The translations under genes and the position numbers were made by a program. DNA of 41,963 bases from the NCBI GenBank assembly GCA_002306945.1, contig DBTH01000072.1, positions 1 through 41,963 on the forward strand, read 5' to 3'. Positions 1 to 8,174 of this stretch are shown here, one piece after another; within the stretch, counting starts at the first letter, position 1, and each line of letters starts with the position of its first letter. This DNA comes from Methylacidiphilaceae bacterium UBA1321. Its GTDB lineage: Bacteria; Verrucomicrobiota; Verrucomicrobiia; Methylacidiphilales; UBA1321. The notes beneath the pieces are model-generated. The model saw nothing but the letters and a program-made list of their open reading frames with translations. It was not told the DNA's origin and searched no databases.

Positions 1-2
1 GA

Positions 3-103
3 GGATTACCTTTTGGATTTAAATGTGGGCGGCATACCGCTTCCCAAGCAATCACACGGTTGGTTCACGAGGGTTTGGTGGAGCGGCGCAGAAGAGCTGG
101 CAC
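3..103 (+). pseudogene. GntR-type winged-helix DNA-binding fragment
   Basis: The third frame, open from the window edge, reads a typical GntR recognition helix and wing: the motif RHTASQAITRLVHEGL followed by VERRRRAGTR. The same frame stops at 153-155, about 17 residues after the wing, so no effector domain follows. The 5' end lies outside the window. From about position 104 the neighbouring frame carries rhamnosidase-like sequence instead, so the regulator appears truncated at a junction near 100-110. The wing match is clear; calling it a pseudogene is inference, because the upstream part cannot be seen. Confidence 0.5.
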
Positions 104-652
104 ACGGTCTTCGAAGATGGGCCGAAGCGGGATCGCAGGTTATGGATGGATTTAACAGTGTGTGCTCCCGTAAACCATGTCACATTTCGTCACTTCGATT
201 TGACAAAACGATGTCTCTATCTTTTTGCCGCTCTGGTCAATCAGGAGGGAATCGTCCCTGCCTGTGTGTATGAATTGCCGCATCCACATGAGGGCAACGA
301 TTTCATTTTGGATTACGCCGCATGCTTCATCCCCCTTCTTCTCGACTATGCGACGGCCAGCGAAGATTAGCAGACCATCCGGGATCTCTGGCCCGTAGTC
401 TGGCGTCAAATCGAAATGCTGCAAACGCATCTGGACGAACGCGGCCTTTTTATTGACCCGGGAAACTGGTGGATATTCATCGATTGGGAACCACGCCTGC
501 ACAAGCAGACATCCATGCAGCGAGTGATTCTCCATGCCCTACAAAGAGCCGTGACTCTGGCCGGCAAACTTGGTGATCCAGACAGGACTATTTCGCTGAA
601 ACCACTCATTGATAAAATGAAGAGAGCGGCACGGTCACTGGGCATTTTTTAG
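104..652 (+). pseudogene. Degenerate GH78-like alpha-L-rhamnosidase C-terminal fragment
   Basis: One frame carries the motif EDGPKRDRRLW, then DLTKRCLYLFA, then the DYAACFIPLLLDY segment, all typical of the (alpha/alpha)6 barrel of bacterial rhamnosidases that remove terminal L-rhamnose. A TAG stop at 368-370 interrupts the frame. The same frame continues with LWPVVWRQIEML, LDERGLFIDPGNWWIFIDW and KQTSMQ, which again fit the family, and ends at 652. Family proteins are usually over 600 residues; only about 180 are left here, and the usual Gly after RRLW (W-x-G-D-L) seems missing. The part after the stop could restart at the ATG at 416, but alone it would be under 80 residues. I read it as a decaying gene; amber readthrough is possible but unsupported. 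Confidence 0.6.
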
Positions 653-669
653 CAGCCTGCTAATGCGAA

Positions 670-3402
670 CTACTGAGGTTTGCCACTGTAGACCGTATTG
701 AATTGCACCGTTACCGCTCCAGAGGTCGTGTTGACGATAACCGCTCTTTCAATCAGACGCATGGTTCGCCTCTCCCCTTGCACGGTAATGGAATAGGGCG
801 AGACAGGCGATTGTCGGATCGCCTGACCTACCGAATAAACACGGAACATGCTGCTGCGAGTGGTCAACAAATCGACGGTTCCGTACAAACGGACTTCACT
901 TTCCTCGCCCCGATCGGAGACGTTCGCAATCTCGGCAATCTCTCCGCGACTCAAAAAAGGCAAAGATCCAAACGTGTTGCGATAACCCGTCCCGGCTACA
1001 GCCGTTGCCAGCGTTCTCGAAATCAAGGCCGATGAGTAATCCGATGTCTTGACCGTCGAAGAAGATGTCGACACGGTCGTGGAATGCAACACATCCGTAT
1101 ACGAACCTAGAAAAACGGCTTCTATAGGCTTGGATCGAGTTAGGGTGCTCGAACTGTTTGCAAAGGCCGGAGCGATCACCGCATTGACGTTCACAAGACC
1201 GCCGTTACTGGCAATTTTTTGGGTCAAACTATTCGTTGTGGCCGCTTGAGGTTGCTCGGCCACAGTCAAGCTGGCGGGAACCGTCCCTCCTGTCGCTTTA
1301 TTTGAAATCGATGCCCAGCGGAATTTCGGAGCGGAAAACATGTCGAGCAAAACCCAATCCGGCAACAGCAACCGGTTCGCCGTTTTTCTGGGCTGCAACC
1401 GAAGTGTGCGGTAGGGAGTGCCCTTGTCAGTTGTCTCAATCCCGGTATGAATATAGCCCAATTCTGCAACGCTCTCGACAACGCCGTTCGTATTATCGGA
1501 GTAAGTCGTGGTTGTTCCCGCCGGAGCCGGGAGCCGTTCTCCAATGTCAGTGATTTTGCCGCTGCCGTCCGTATCCTGCTCCGCACCGGAAAGAGTTGGT
1601 GTTGTGCCGAGAGTCGAGAGGTTCGAATTGGCCGCACCAAAGGTCGCGTTGCCGACGACCCAGTCCGATTCGCCCGTCGTCGGATTCACACCATGATTAA
1701 CCCAGGGATCGTCCACCGCTTGCGACAGAGTGGAAGAGAGAGTCGCCAGTGCGGGAGCGCTCACGATATCGAGCCGAGTCAAATTATTGTCATTATATAC
1801 GCCTGTTGCGAAAGTTCCCAATCCCGTCACATCGCTGATAACATGTCTTATTGGCGTGCTATTGCTGATTGCATATAAATATACAATCTTCGAGGTTGTG
1901 ATGGTGACATAATCGCCCGCATTCATGGTATAGGAACTGGCCACGGCGTTGCTGCCGTCCACCAGATAATTAACCGGGAACGATGTCGCGCCGCTCCATC
2001 CTGCATTTCCTCCGAGCGTGTTGACAATAGAGCCAACAGGCGTGGGGACGATATTATAGGACACTGTCAGATTGTTTTTAATGTTCAGGTTGTAGACATT
2101 CGAATACTTCGGAAGATGCAACTCATAGATCACTTTTAAATAGGCGCTATTGGAACTGGTCGGATTGGCTTCCAGATAGGCGGTGCGCTCGGTGATCTTG
2201 AGTGTGCGCGAAACACCCAGGATACCACCCGTCGTTCCATCCAGGACGAATGACGAGGTGGTACTCAGGTAACCACGAATGGGCGCTACCAGGTTTTGGG
2301 TGGATTCGCGACAACGCACATAGTCGATGATATTGACCGCGATTTGCGTCAAATCGGTAGCTGCACCGGAATCGAGATATTTCCCGTTGAATGTATATGA
2401 GCCGTATGGCCAGTTTTTCCGGGCGAGAATCGCCGAAAGCGTCGACACGACCGCGCTCACACTGGCGCTGTTCAAATTGCTGTAGAGTCCCGGATCGGTA
2501 TTGGGCGTATTGAGGATATTGAGGAAAGGAGCGTTTCCGGCCAGACCGGCCTGCGTTGTCAAAACTAGGCGTGGCTCGCCGAACATATTCAAATCGGGCG
2601 TCTGGCTGCTAGTCGAAAGTGAAAAGCGGTCACTGTCGATCAATGTCCCGAGCGAAACCGATCCGACTCTCAATTCATTGAGCGAATTGAACAGGTGGCC
2701 TCCCGATATGGAGCCAGTGCGGTACAAAAACAAAGCGGACAAGCTTGCCGTGGAGAGATTGAAAATCGCGAGATTCACCTGTGCCGGATGACAAACCGGA
2801 TAACTTGTAGTCCGGGTCAGAGCTGTATTGACATTCAATCGCGTACTCTCGTCATCGACCCAAAAGGCGAAGCGGCCAACAACCGGATTGGTCGCGCTAT
2901 AGGCAGGCAACGTCGCCGATGCCAGCTCCATGCTTCCATTCTTGCGCAGGTAAATCCATTTCACCCGGATTTTGTCCATCGACGACGAAGGTGTCAGCAA
3001 TTCCTTACCGCCCTGCAAATCGGCAGAAACATCCGTGCCGTCGGAATAGGAACCCGCCCCTGAAAATAAATCGTATTTCACCAGACTTGAGGATGTGAAA
3101 CTATCCGGAAATTTTGAAAGTGTGGCCGTGGAGACCAACGCCACGGAATAAACCTGGCCTGGTTGAGTCATCCAGAAAAGATTGCTGGCCGTGCCCGTTG
3201 CATGACGCAATCTCGCAACGGCCATATCCACGCCAGCTTCCGATAGGTAGCGCGCCTTGGCGCCCTGATAGTGGGATTCTGCCGAGAAAACTTCTACTCG
3301 CATACTGATGAGGAACCCCATCACGAGCACGGAAAGCAGGGTGACGAATATTAATACCATCACCAGTGAAAAGGCGTTTTTATTGCAGACGAAGCGGCTC
3401 AT
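670..3402 (-). CDS. Verru_Chthon cassette protein A (large PilX/GspK-like pseudopilin)
   Basis: This protein of about 910 residues begins with a short basic leader and the hydrophobic segment AFSLVMVLIFVTLLSVLVMG, followed by a region rich in small residues (LSEAGVDMAVARLRHATG). That layout is typical of PilX/GspK-type minor pseudopilins and of the large 'A' member of the Verru_Chthon cassette. The rest is a long Ser/Thr-rich extracytoplasmic domain with no motif I can name. It is the last gene of the D-B-C-A set and likely forms part of a pilus- or pseudopilus-like export structure at the cytoplasmic membrane; the function of these cassettes is not established. I chose the ATG at 3402, which puts a nine-residue leader before AFSL. 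A TTG at 3423 in the same frame is an alternative. Confidence 0.8.
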   Translation of the reverse strand: MSRFVCNKNAFSLVMVLIFVTLLSVLVMGFLISMRVEVFSAESHYQGAKARYLSEAGVDMAVARLRHATGTASNLFWMTQPGQVYSVALVSTATLSKFPDSFTSSSLVKYDLFSGAGSYSDGTDVSADLQGGKELLTPSSSMDKIRVKWIYLRKNGSMELASATLPAYSATNPVVGRFAFWVDDESTRLNVNTALTRTTSYPVCHPAQVNLAIFNLSTASLSALFLYRTGSISGGHLFNSLNELRVGSVSLGTLIDSDRFSLSTSSQTPDLNMFGEPRLVLTTQAGLAGNAPFLNILNTPNTDPGLYSNLNSASVSAVVSTLSAILARKNWPYGSYTFNGKYLDSGAATDLTQIAVNIIDYVRCRESTQNLVAPIRGYLSTTSSFVLDGTTGGILGVSRTLKITERTAYLEANPTSSNSAYLKVIYELHLPKYSNVYNLNIKNNLTVSYNIVPTPVGSIVNTLGGNAGWSGATSFPVNYLVDGSNAVASSYTMNAGDYVTITTSKIVYLYAISNSTPIRHVISDVTGLGTFATGVYNDNNLTRLDIVSAPALATLSSTLSQAVDDPWVNHGVNPTTGESDWVVGNATFGAANSNLSTLGTTPTLSGAEQDTDGSGKITDIGERLPAPAGTTTTYSDNTNGVVESVAELGYIHTGIETTDKGTPYRTLRLQPRKTANRLLLPDWVLLDMFSAPKFRWASISNKATGGTVPASLTVAEQPQAATTNSLTQKIASNGGLVNVNAVIAPAFANSSSTLTRSKPIEAVFLGSYTDVLHSTTVSTSSSTVKTSDYSSALISRTLATAVAGTGYRNTFGSLPFLSRGEIAEIANVSDRGEESEVRLYGTVDLLTTRSSMFRVYSVGQAIRQSPVSPYSITVQGERRTMRLIERAVIVNTTSGAVTVQFNTVYSGKPQ

Positions 3403-3431
3403 GTGAGTTTCAAAATAAGACAATCACATCT

Positions 3432-4358
3432 TCACGGATTGTAATTATCCAGACTTACACTGAAGTAGACACTTTCGATCCCAGTGAGAACCTGACGCAG
3501 AGAGGCATCACTCGCTGCATGTAGACGGAGCGCCGACAGACAATCCTCGGCATTGTTGTAGCCCGTCACTTCGATTTGGTTCGTGAGTTTCTTGATCGAA
3601 TGGCTATCGATGATGAGCATCGAAACCTGCACCAGGGACGGCAACCGGTCAATTGGCGCGGAAATCAGATTATTGGTGCGCGAATCGTAGGAGTGATCAG
3701 TTGTCATGGAGTTTCCCGCTCCAGCGGTTGTGTTCATGATCGACCCGTCGCTCTTGTAAGGCACCACCCACAGACCGATGACGTTTTCCAAAAAGAGGCC
3801 CTGGTAATCGGGGTATTGCGGGACAAACTGTGCCACCAACGCCGTCGTCACCCAAGCATCGGGATTCGTGTAGATCTTGAAGTTCGACGTATCGGCCGGT
3901 GTCACATAGAAACGGCAAAGATCGGAATGGTAGATCGCGCGGCCCGAGACGCCATCGATTTTAGACTGGCGAGCAATGAAATAGCCCACTTCCGCAATGT
4001 CCCCGCTTGACGTCACCGTGGCAATGGGTGCTTGCCAGAAAACGGCATCCGGATTCGCGTATTCCTGAGAAAGAGCCGACGGATTGATGACGAATTGAAG
4101 CGCGCTGACGCTCGTCGCGCCGAGGGAATAATTCTTCTGCCTGGAGATGAGCGCCTGCTTCATTTCGTGAATCATGAAATTCATGGCAATACGCGCCGAG
4201 TTGCGATTCTGGTTCTGACTGTACCCCTCCGTCAGCATCTTGCCGATCTGTGTCGATACCCCTGCCAGCAACACCATCATTGCCGTCGCCACAGTGGTAG
4301 CTACCAGCAACTCCAAAAGCGTAAAGGCCCTTTCTGCCCTATCTCGGTATTGTGGCAT
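3432..4358 (-). CDS. Verru_Chthon cassette protein C (prepilin-type)
   Basis: A 308-residue protein with a class III prepilin leader. After MPQYRDRAER come AFTLLELLVATTVATAMMVLL and a long amphipathic helix (GYSQNQNRNSARIAMNFMIHEM). The Glu at mature position 5 of the TLLELL motif is present, as needed for subunit assembly. The C-terminal part is the usual variable globular head. An AGGAGG site lies six bases before the ATG. The start lies 20 bases inside the preceding gene B, which suggests translational coupling. It matches the 'C' slot of the cassette by size, order and N-terminus. Cleavage would need a prepilin peptidase, which is not in this window. Confidence 0.85.
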   Translation of the reverse strand: MPQYRDRAERAFTLLELLVATTVATAMMVLLAGVSTQIGKMLTEGYSQNQNRNSARIAMNFMIHEMKQALISRQKNYSLGATSVSALQFVINPSALSQEYANPDAVFWQAPIATVTSSGDIAEVGYFIARQSKIDGVSGRAIYHSDLCRFYVTPADTSNFKIYTNPDAWVTTALVAQFVPQYPDYQGLFLENVIGLWVVPYKSDGSIMNTTAGAGNSMTTDHSYDSRTNNLISAPIDRLPSLVQVSMLIIDSHSIKKLTNQIEVTGYNNAEDCLSALRLHAASDASLRQVLTGIESVYFSVSLDNYNP

Positions 4359-4791
4359 GTAGAACCTCCTTGTCCCGATTCGCCTCGGGTGCGGCCAAAG
4401 GAGAACTCACTGTTAGTATCAAAACCGTGTAACCGGACAGAGTGGTGGCACCGAGCACTGAAGACGCTGTTTCGCTGCCCACTTCGCAGAGATAGAATGT
4501 CTCGGAATTCGATGTCGTTTGCGGCGAGCCGGAATAGTTGAAATAAAACCGGACGGGAGTGCTGACCATCCCCGTCAACACGGCACTAGTGTAGGTATTG
4601 GTGTCGTTACGGATGGAAGAAATCACCTGCGAAGAAATGGCGCTCAGATTAGTCGCTCGCGTCGATTTCTTCGCCGTGCTCAGCCCCACACTCAAAAGCC
4701 CGAGAATGCCCACGATGACAAACGAAATGATGCCCAAAGCCATCACAACTTCAACCAGGCTAAATCCATGAACAACAGGATTAGTCTTCAC
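4339..4791 (-). CDS. Verru_Chthon cassette protein B (prepilin-type)
   Basis: A small pseudopilin of 150 residues. The leader ends with HGFSLVEVVMALGIISFVIVGILGLLSVGL, in which Gly at -1, Phe at +1 and Glu at +5 match the type IV prepilin cleavage consensus. The start is GTG and overlaps the stop of gene D in the four-base arrangement GTGA, so the two are probably translated together. The C-terminal half has alternating hydrophobic strands and no cysteine pair. Family identity rests on the leader, the length and the position between D and C. Confidence 0.85.
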   Translation of the reverse strand: MKTNPVVHGFSLVEVVMALGIISFVIVGILGLLSVGLSTAKKSTRATNLSAISSQVISSIRNDTNTYTSAVLTGMVSTPVRFYFNYSGSPQTTSNSETFYLCEVGSETASSVLGATTLSGYTVLILTVSSPLAAPEANRDKEVLHATIPR

Positions 4792-5477
4792 CGGACTTCT
4801 TCTCCCGGTCGGAATATCTTCGAGCCACCGCTATAGGGATCGAATACGATATCGTAATAATTGACCGCCGACGTATCGACCTTGCCGCCTTTACCAGGCA
4901 CAACTCTCATGCGTTTTGTCACCCCATTGGTATCGAGTCCTCCTTCAGGCGTAAATATCAATACAGCCAGGACATTTTGCGTGCCGTTACTCTCATACGA
5001 GACATTGCGATAGGTCGCCGAAAGATTATCCGTGGAAGAGGAATTGAATACGGTGCTTTGCGTGGAATCATCCGAGATGCTGACCGAACGGGGCAGAGAT
5101 TGCCAGGGCGTGACCATTTGCCATTGGGGCGAACTGCTTGTGGTGGTCGGCAGATACTGCATAACGCAAACCGTCCTCAAGCCAATCTTGGGCTGACCGA
5201 CATCTGCTGCATTATCCGCAGCCGACGCGCGAATAATCGCCAAGGCGGTATTGGCCTCGTGGGTGACGGCCAGTTGTCGTGCCAAATTCGCCATATCTAC
5301 AATCAAATTTCCACCCGAAGCTACCTGACTGCTCTGATTCAATCCGCCCATATTGACCATCGCCACCGTTGCCAACAAAGACATGATAGACACCACCACG
5401 AGCAGTTCAACAAGAGAAAAACCCGAAATGACGTCTCGTCTATGAATTCGGGAATTAAAATCCATTTTGTATCTCAT
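4788..5477 (-). CDS. Verru_Chthon cassette protein D (prepilin-type)
   Basis: A 229-residue prepilin. The motif ISGFSLVELLVVVSIMSLLATVAMV is a standard type III leader and transmembrane helix, with Glu at +5. It is followed by VDMANLARQLAVTHEANTALAI, which resembles the post-helix segment of GspH-like and cassette D proteins. I chose the ATG at 5477 because a strong GAGGTGAGG site lies eight bases upstream. The open frame extends 16 codons further, to 5525, but that start would put the leader far from the N-terminus. It is the first of the four cassette genes and follows the secreted protein at 5544-6173 after a 66-base gap that holds a small hairpin. Confidence 0.85.
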   Translation of the reverse strand: MRYKMDFNSRIHRRDVISGFSLVELLVVVSIMSLLATVAMVNMGGLNQSSQVASGGNLIVDMANLARQLAVTHEANTALAIIRASAADNAADVGQPKIGLRTVCVMQYLPTTTSSSPQWQMVTPWQSLPRSVSISDDSTQSTVFNSSSTDNLSATYRNVSYESNGTQNVLAVLIFTPEGGLDTNGVTKRMRVVPGKGGKVDTSAVNYYDIVFDPYSGGSKIFRPGEEVR

Positions 5478-5505
5478 AACATTTGCCTCACCTCTGCATA
5501 TCGCT

Positions 5506-5518
5506 GGCAAGACTTGCC
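5506..5518. other. Small hairpin between the secreted-protein gene and cassette gene D
   Basis: GGCAAG and CTTGCC are separated by a single A, so the stem would lose inner pairs to form a loop. A second palindrome, CCTGCGCAGG, lies close by in the same gap. No T-run follows on the minus strand, so this is not a classical terminator. It could trim expression between the upstream secreted-protein genes and the pilin genes, or serve as an RNA processing site. Confidence 0.3.
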
Positions 5519-5543
5519 CAGCCACCTGCGCAGGCTCACTTAG

Positions 5544-6173
5544 TTATTCCACCGTCCGGTAGAAAAAACTGACCGTCACCGGCTTTTCTGCTTCGACTGT
5601 TATTAATTGATATAAAGAAGAGTTGTACCCGACTCGTACACAGTTCTTCCCATCAATAGCCTCGCTAGTCAAAATAGTGGCGCGATTCTGGTCGTCAACA
5701 GGTGGTTCGCTCTTCGGCTCGTTGAATACTTTCCACGAGACCGGAACGCCTGTGTTATCAAGCGTCTCGAAGCTCCCGTTCTTGATTTCGGCCCCAGTGA
5801 CGCGGACATTATCATATATAACTAATACGGGAGGCTTGTCTCTCTTCTCTTGATCCTGACCGCGCAAAATCAGGGCAACTTGCCCGCTTGCCTGCGCCTT
5901 GAAGGTAAAGGAACCGTCCCGCCAATCCGGTTCAGCCGAATATCTGAAACGGATGCGGCGATTACGATTACACAAGGGCAAATCTATCCGCGTGGCAAAA
6001 CAACCTTCGGAATATTCTACAATATCCACATTCACGGGCGCCACATCCGCCTGGCCCGACAAACGCTCACCGACAATCTCAACCTGCGCCCGCTGAGATG
6101 TCGATGCCGCGCAAAGGACTTGAACGCTCAGAACTGAGACCAGGGCAATCCACGTAATAGGATGTCTATTCAT
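5544..6173 (-). CDS. Secreted beta-sandwich-like protein (paralogue 1)
   Basis: A 209-residue protein with a signal peptide (MNRHPITWIALVSVLSVQVLCAAS). The mature part has strands that look like a carbohydrate-binding-module-type jelly roll: DWRDGSFTFKA, GQVALILRG, VIYDNVRVTGAEIKNGSFE, and a terminal VTVSFFYRTVE. I cannot assign a named family. It shares colinear blocks with the protein at 13653-14219 (W..-F-F, SG.V.LILRG, .YD.....TG.EIKN..FE, V.A..PVT..F.Y.T), so the two are paralogues. Here it lies 30 bases after the PEP-CTERM gene and before the prepilin cassette, which suggests an extracellular or cell-surface role. That role is inference. Confidence 0.7.
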   Translation of the reverse strand: MNRHPITWIALVSVLSVQVLCAASTSQRAQVEIVGERLSGQADVAPVNVDIVEYSEGCFATRIDLPLCNRNRRIRFRYSAEPDWRDGSFTFKAQASGQVALILRGQDQEKRDKPPVLVIYDNVRVTGAEIKNGSFETLDNTGVPVSWKVFNEPKSEPPVDDQNRATILTSEAIDGKNCVRVGYNSSLYQLITVEAEKPVTVSFFYRTVE

Positions 6174-6203
6174 TGCCAGTCTCTATGGAATATGAACTCT
6201 CTC

Positions 6204-7004
6204 TTACCTGTCTGACTTCGGATGCCGTCTGAACCGGAAGAAAAGCAATCCCAGGCTCAGGACAAACAACGCATAAGTCGACGGCTCCGGCACTACCGTC
6301 AGCGAATCCAGGCGAATGACTGTATTCTTGGCATCACTCACCGCATAAAAGCCGATACCCGTTATCACATTTGACGTCAGATCGCTGGTCAGAGCCGAAC
6401 CCAGGCTCATTACGCTTCCCGACGTGAGCGTGAACGACATCCAGTTGCTAGCTGCCGTCGAGAAATTCACGCCATAGGTGACGCTGGATGTTGTGGCATT
6501 GGCAAAGTTCAGCGCTGTGCTGATCGCTGTTGCGTTGCTATACGCCGTCGAAGAGGCGTACCAGGAACCATTCACCTGAACGAGAAGACGAACGGTGGCG
6601 GTTGTGGTGGTGTTACCCATCGTCCACGATATGGAAGAGCCGTTGGTTAGATAATAACCGCTGGAGAATGTCGTTACGGCTGCTGCACCAATAGTGGTAC
6701 TTGTCGAACTCACCTGGAACGACAAAAAACCGTATGCGTCCGTTTTCGGATTACTCGATGCATAGGCCAGAGTCACTCGATCCTGGTTCGACTGTGCTAT
6801 ATAGGTCGATGTGTCGTTTGTATGGACAATAGCGGTCGAGCCATAATAGGAACTCCATCCGATCGTTCCGGTATTAGTACCAGTGCCTGTCGTATTCGTG
6901 AACTTCTCCACAAATACTTGTGCCTGTAGCGAACCCAATCCTGTCATGACCAGGAAGAGCGGAAGCAGGCAAGATTTCATGTATAGAGTGCGGGCCATTT
7001 TCAT
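6204..7004 (-). CDS. PEP-CTERM sorting-domain protein
   Basis: A 266-residue secreted protein. It has an N-terminal signal peptide (hydrophobic stretch ending near LGSLQAQ), a Ser/Thr/Ala-rich beta domain, and a C-terminal tripartite sorting signal: VPEPST, a hydrophobic helix (YALFVLSLGLLFF) and a basic tail (RFRRHPK). Such proteins are processed by an exosortase and usually end up at the surface or in the exopolysaccharide matrix; no exosortase gene is in this window. It is the first gene of the minus-strand unit leading into the prepilin cassette. Start options are the ATG at 7004 and a second ATG two codons later. Confidence 0.85.
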   Translation of the reverse strand: MKMARTLYMKSCLLPLFLVMTGLGSLQAQVFVEKFTNTTGTGTNTGTIGWSSYYGSTAIVHTNDTSTYIAQSNQDRVTLAYASSNPKTDAYGFLSFQVSSTSTTIGAAAVTTFSSGYYLTNGSSISWTMGNTTTTATVRLLVQVNGSWYASSTAYSNATAISTALNFANATTSSVTYGVNFSTAASNWMSFTLTSGSVMSLGSALTSDLTSNVITGIGFYAVSDAKNTVIRLDSLTVVPEPSTYALFVLSLGLLFFRFRRHPKSDR

Positions 7005-7089
7005 AATCTGATGATCTCATCGGAGGTAATTGAAGTAAACGGGAAAGGGCTCGACAGGGCAATAATGTGTCATCTATGATGATATAAGT
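7005..7089. promoter_or_regulatory. Divergent promoter region between the PEP-CTERM gene and the IclR-type regulator
   Basis: The 85-base gap holds two short palindromes with the same half-site: GATGA-TC-TCATC at 7010-7021 and TCATC-TAT-GATGA at 7070-7082. On the minus strand TTGCCC and TTTACT are 17 bases apart and could be -35 and -10 boxes for the PEP-CTERM unit. The repeated half-site makes this a plausible operator for the adjacent regulator. None of this is proven by the sequence alone. Confidence 0.35.
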
Positions 7090-7854
7090 ATGCCCCATTA
7101 CAGCTACGTTCAAGCCCTCCAGAGAGGCATCCGCATCCTGTACGCCGTGGCTGGTGTCGAAGGCGGATTGACCGTCAATCAGATCGCCAACAGTCTACAG
7201 GTTGGGCGCTCCACCGCCTACAATCTGATACGCACACTGGAAGTTGACCGACTACTCATCCGCCGTAAAAATCCGCTACGCTTTATTCTCGGCCAGGGAT
7301 TGACCGAATTGAAACAACTGGATGACCACCGGCATCTGTTGACGGTTAGCGCGGCTGTTTTAAAAAAGACCTACGCCAAAATGCCCGACGCCAGTTTCGT
7401 CTTCTGCGAATTCGAACCGCCCTACACGCACGAACGCTTGTGCGTCGAACAGCAGCGTCCCGGCGTCCTGGTTCGCCGTCGCTCACGCCAACTCGAACCC
7501 TACACGCGCGCCGCATCACTTCTCCAACTCGCTTATAGTTCCCCAGAGGCAACAAGCGTTTACCACAACACGTTTCCTTTGGAAAAATACGGCCAATGGC
7601 CCTGGAAATCGCGCGAAGACCTCGAACGGTTCTTGTCTGAAGTTCGACGTCTGGGCATGGCCGCCCCTAACTTTCAGGAGTATTCGTACGGCGGAAGTGG
7701 ATTCCGCGTTACATTCCCCATTTTTTCGAAAGACAACGAGACCCTTGGTTCCTTTGGCGGTTACTTCCCAGACACCATCAACTCCAAGTCACTCAACAAG
7801 GAATTGATCCGTATTTGCCGTCAAGGCGCCAAGGATGTCATGGAGAGTCTGTAA
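7090..7854 (+). CDS. IclR-type transcriptional regulator
   Basis: A 254-residue protein. The N-terminal winged helix (ALQRGIRILYAVAG, GLTVNQIANSLQVGRSTAYNLIRTLE, then the wing with RRKNPLRFILGQGL) is typical of IclR regulators, which sense small carbon compounds through a C-terminal GAF-like domain. That domain is present in outline (residues about 75-250) but is diverged. It diverges from the PEP-CTERM/pilin unit and lies upstream of the xylan unit, so either could be its target. No Shine-Dalgarno site is visible before the ATG. Confidence 0.75.
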   Translation: MPHYSYVQALQRGIRILYAVAGVEGGLTVNQIANSLQVGRSTAYNLIRTLEVDRLLIRRKNPLRFILGQGLTELKQLDDHRHLLTVSAAVLKKTYAKMPDASFVFCEFEPPYTHERLCVEQQRPGVLVRRRSRQLEPYTRAASLLQLAYSSPEATSVYHNTFPLEKYGQWPWKSREDLERFLSEVRRLGMAAPNFQEYSYGGSGFRVTFPIFSKDNETLGSFGGYFPDTINSKSLNKELIRICRQGAKDVMESL

Positions 7855-7961
7855 AGAGGCTTCATTGCCTTCGGCGTTAAGCGCGAAAAAGTAGCCGCAC
7901 ACGCAACCTCCAAGCTTTTTCCGTAGGAAAGAGCAATTCAATCACCGGAGGGGTTGAATTC

Positions 7962-7990
7962 CCCGCTATCTGGAGCGGGATGTTTTATTA
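7962..7990 (+). terminator. Likely rho-independent terminator after the IclR-type gene
   Basis: A perfect stem CCCGCT / AGCGGG with a six-base loop is followed by ATGTTTTATTA. It lies 107 bases after the regulator stop and upstream of the next operon. An extra weak stem (TTCAA / TTGAA) sits just before it. Confidence 0.5.
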
Positions 7991-8082
7991 TAGACATCAT
8001 TGATGACGAAAAGCTCATCTATTTACGTGAATGTCGTTGCATCCATGTGTAGACGGAAATATGTTCTCGCTGTAGACAACCC

Positions 8083-8133
8083 CTGCGAATTGCGAATGAC
8101 GGAAACTTTTTATTCGGGCGTTCCAATTCGCAG
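8083..8133. promoter_or_regulatory. Inverted repeat upstream of the GH10 operon
   Basis: Perfect nine-base arms, CTGCGAATT at 8083-8091 and AATTCGCAG at 8125-8133, lie 33 bases apart and about 40 bases before the GH10 start. A second TGCGAAT copy abuts the left arm. GACGG at 8098 and CCGTC at 8138 interleave with the arms. It could be a regulator site or a leader-RNA structure. Confidence 0.4.
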
Positions 8134-8174
8134 TCAACCGTCTTCATTACCTATTTATATATCTAGAGATTCAT

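Larger units (their letters stand above)
7855..8174. promoter_or_regulatory. Intergenic region upstream of the GH10 gene
   Basis: No gene of convincing quality is seen in these 320 bases. They hold a terminator-like hairpin (7962-7990) and an inverted repeat (8083-8133), listed separately. The short motif TAGAC recurs at about 7994, 8050 and 8072. The promoter of the GH10 operon should lie in the last 100 bases, but I cannot place it with confidence. Confidence 0.4.

Noticed and set aside
152..535. Minus-strand frame over the rhamnosidase remnant
   Set aside because: No family likeness, while the plus strand shows strong GH78-type motifs.
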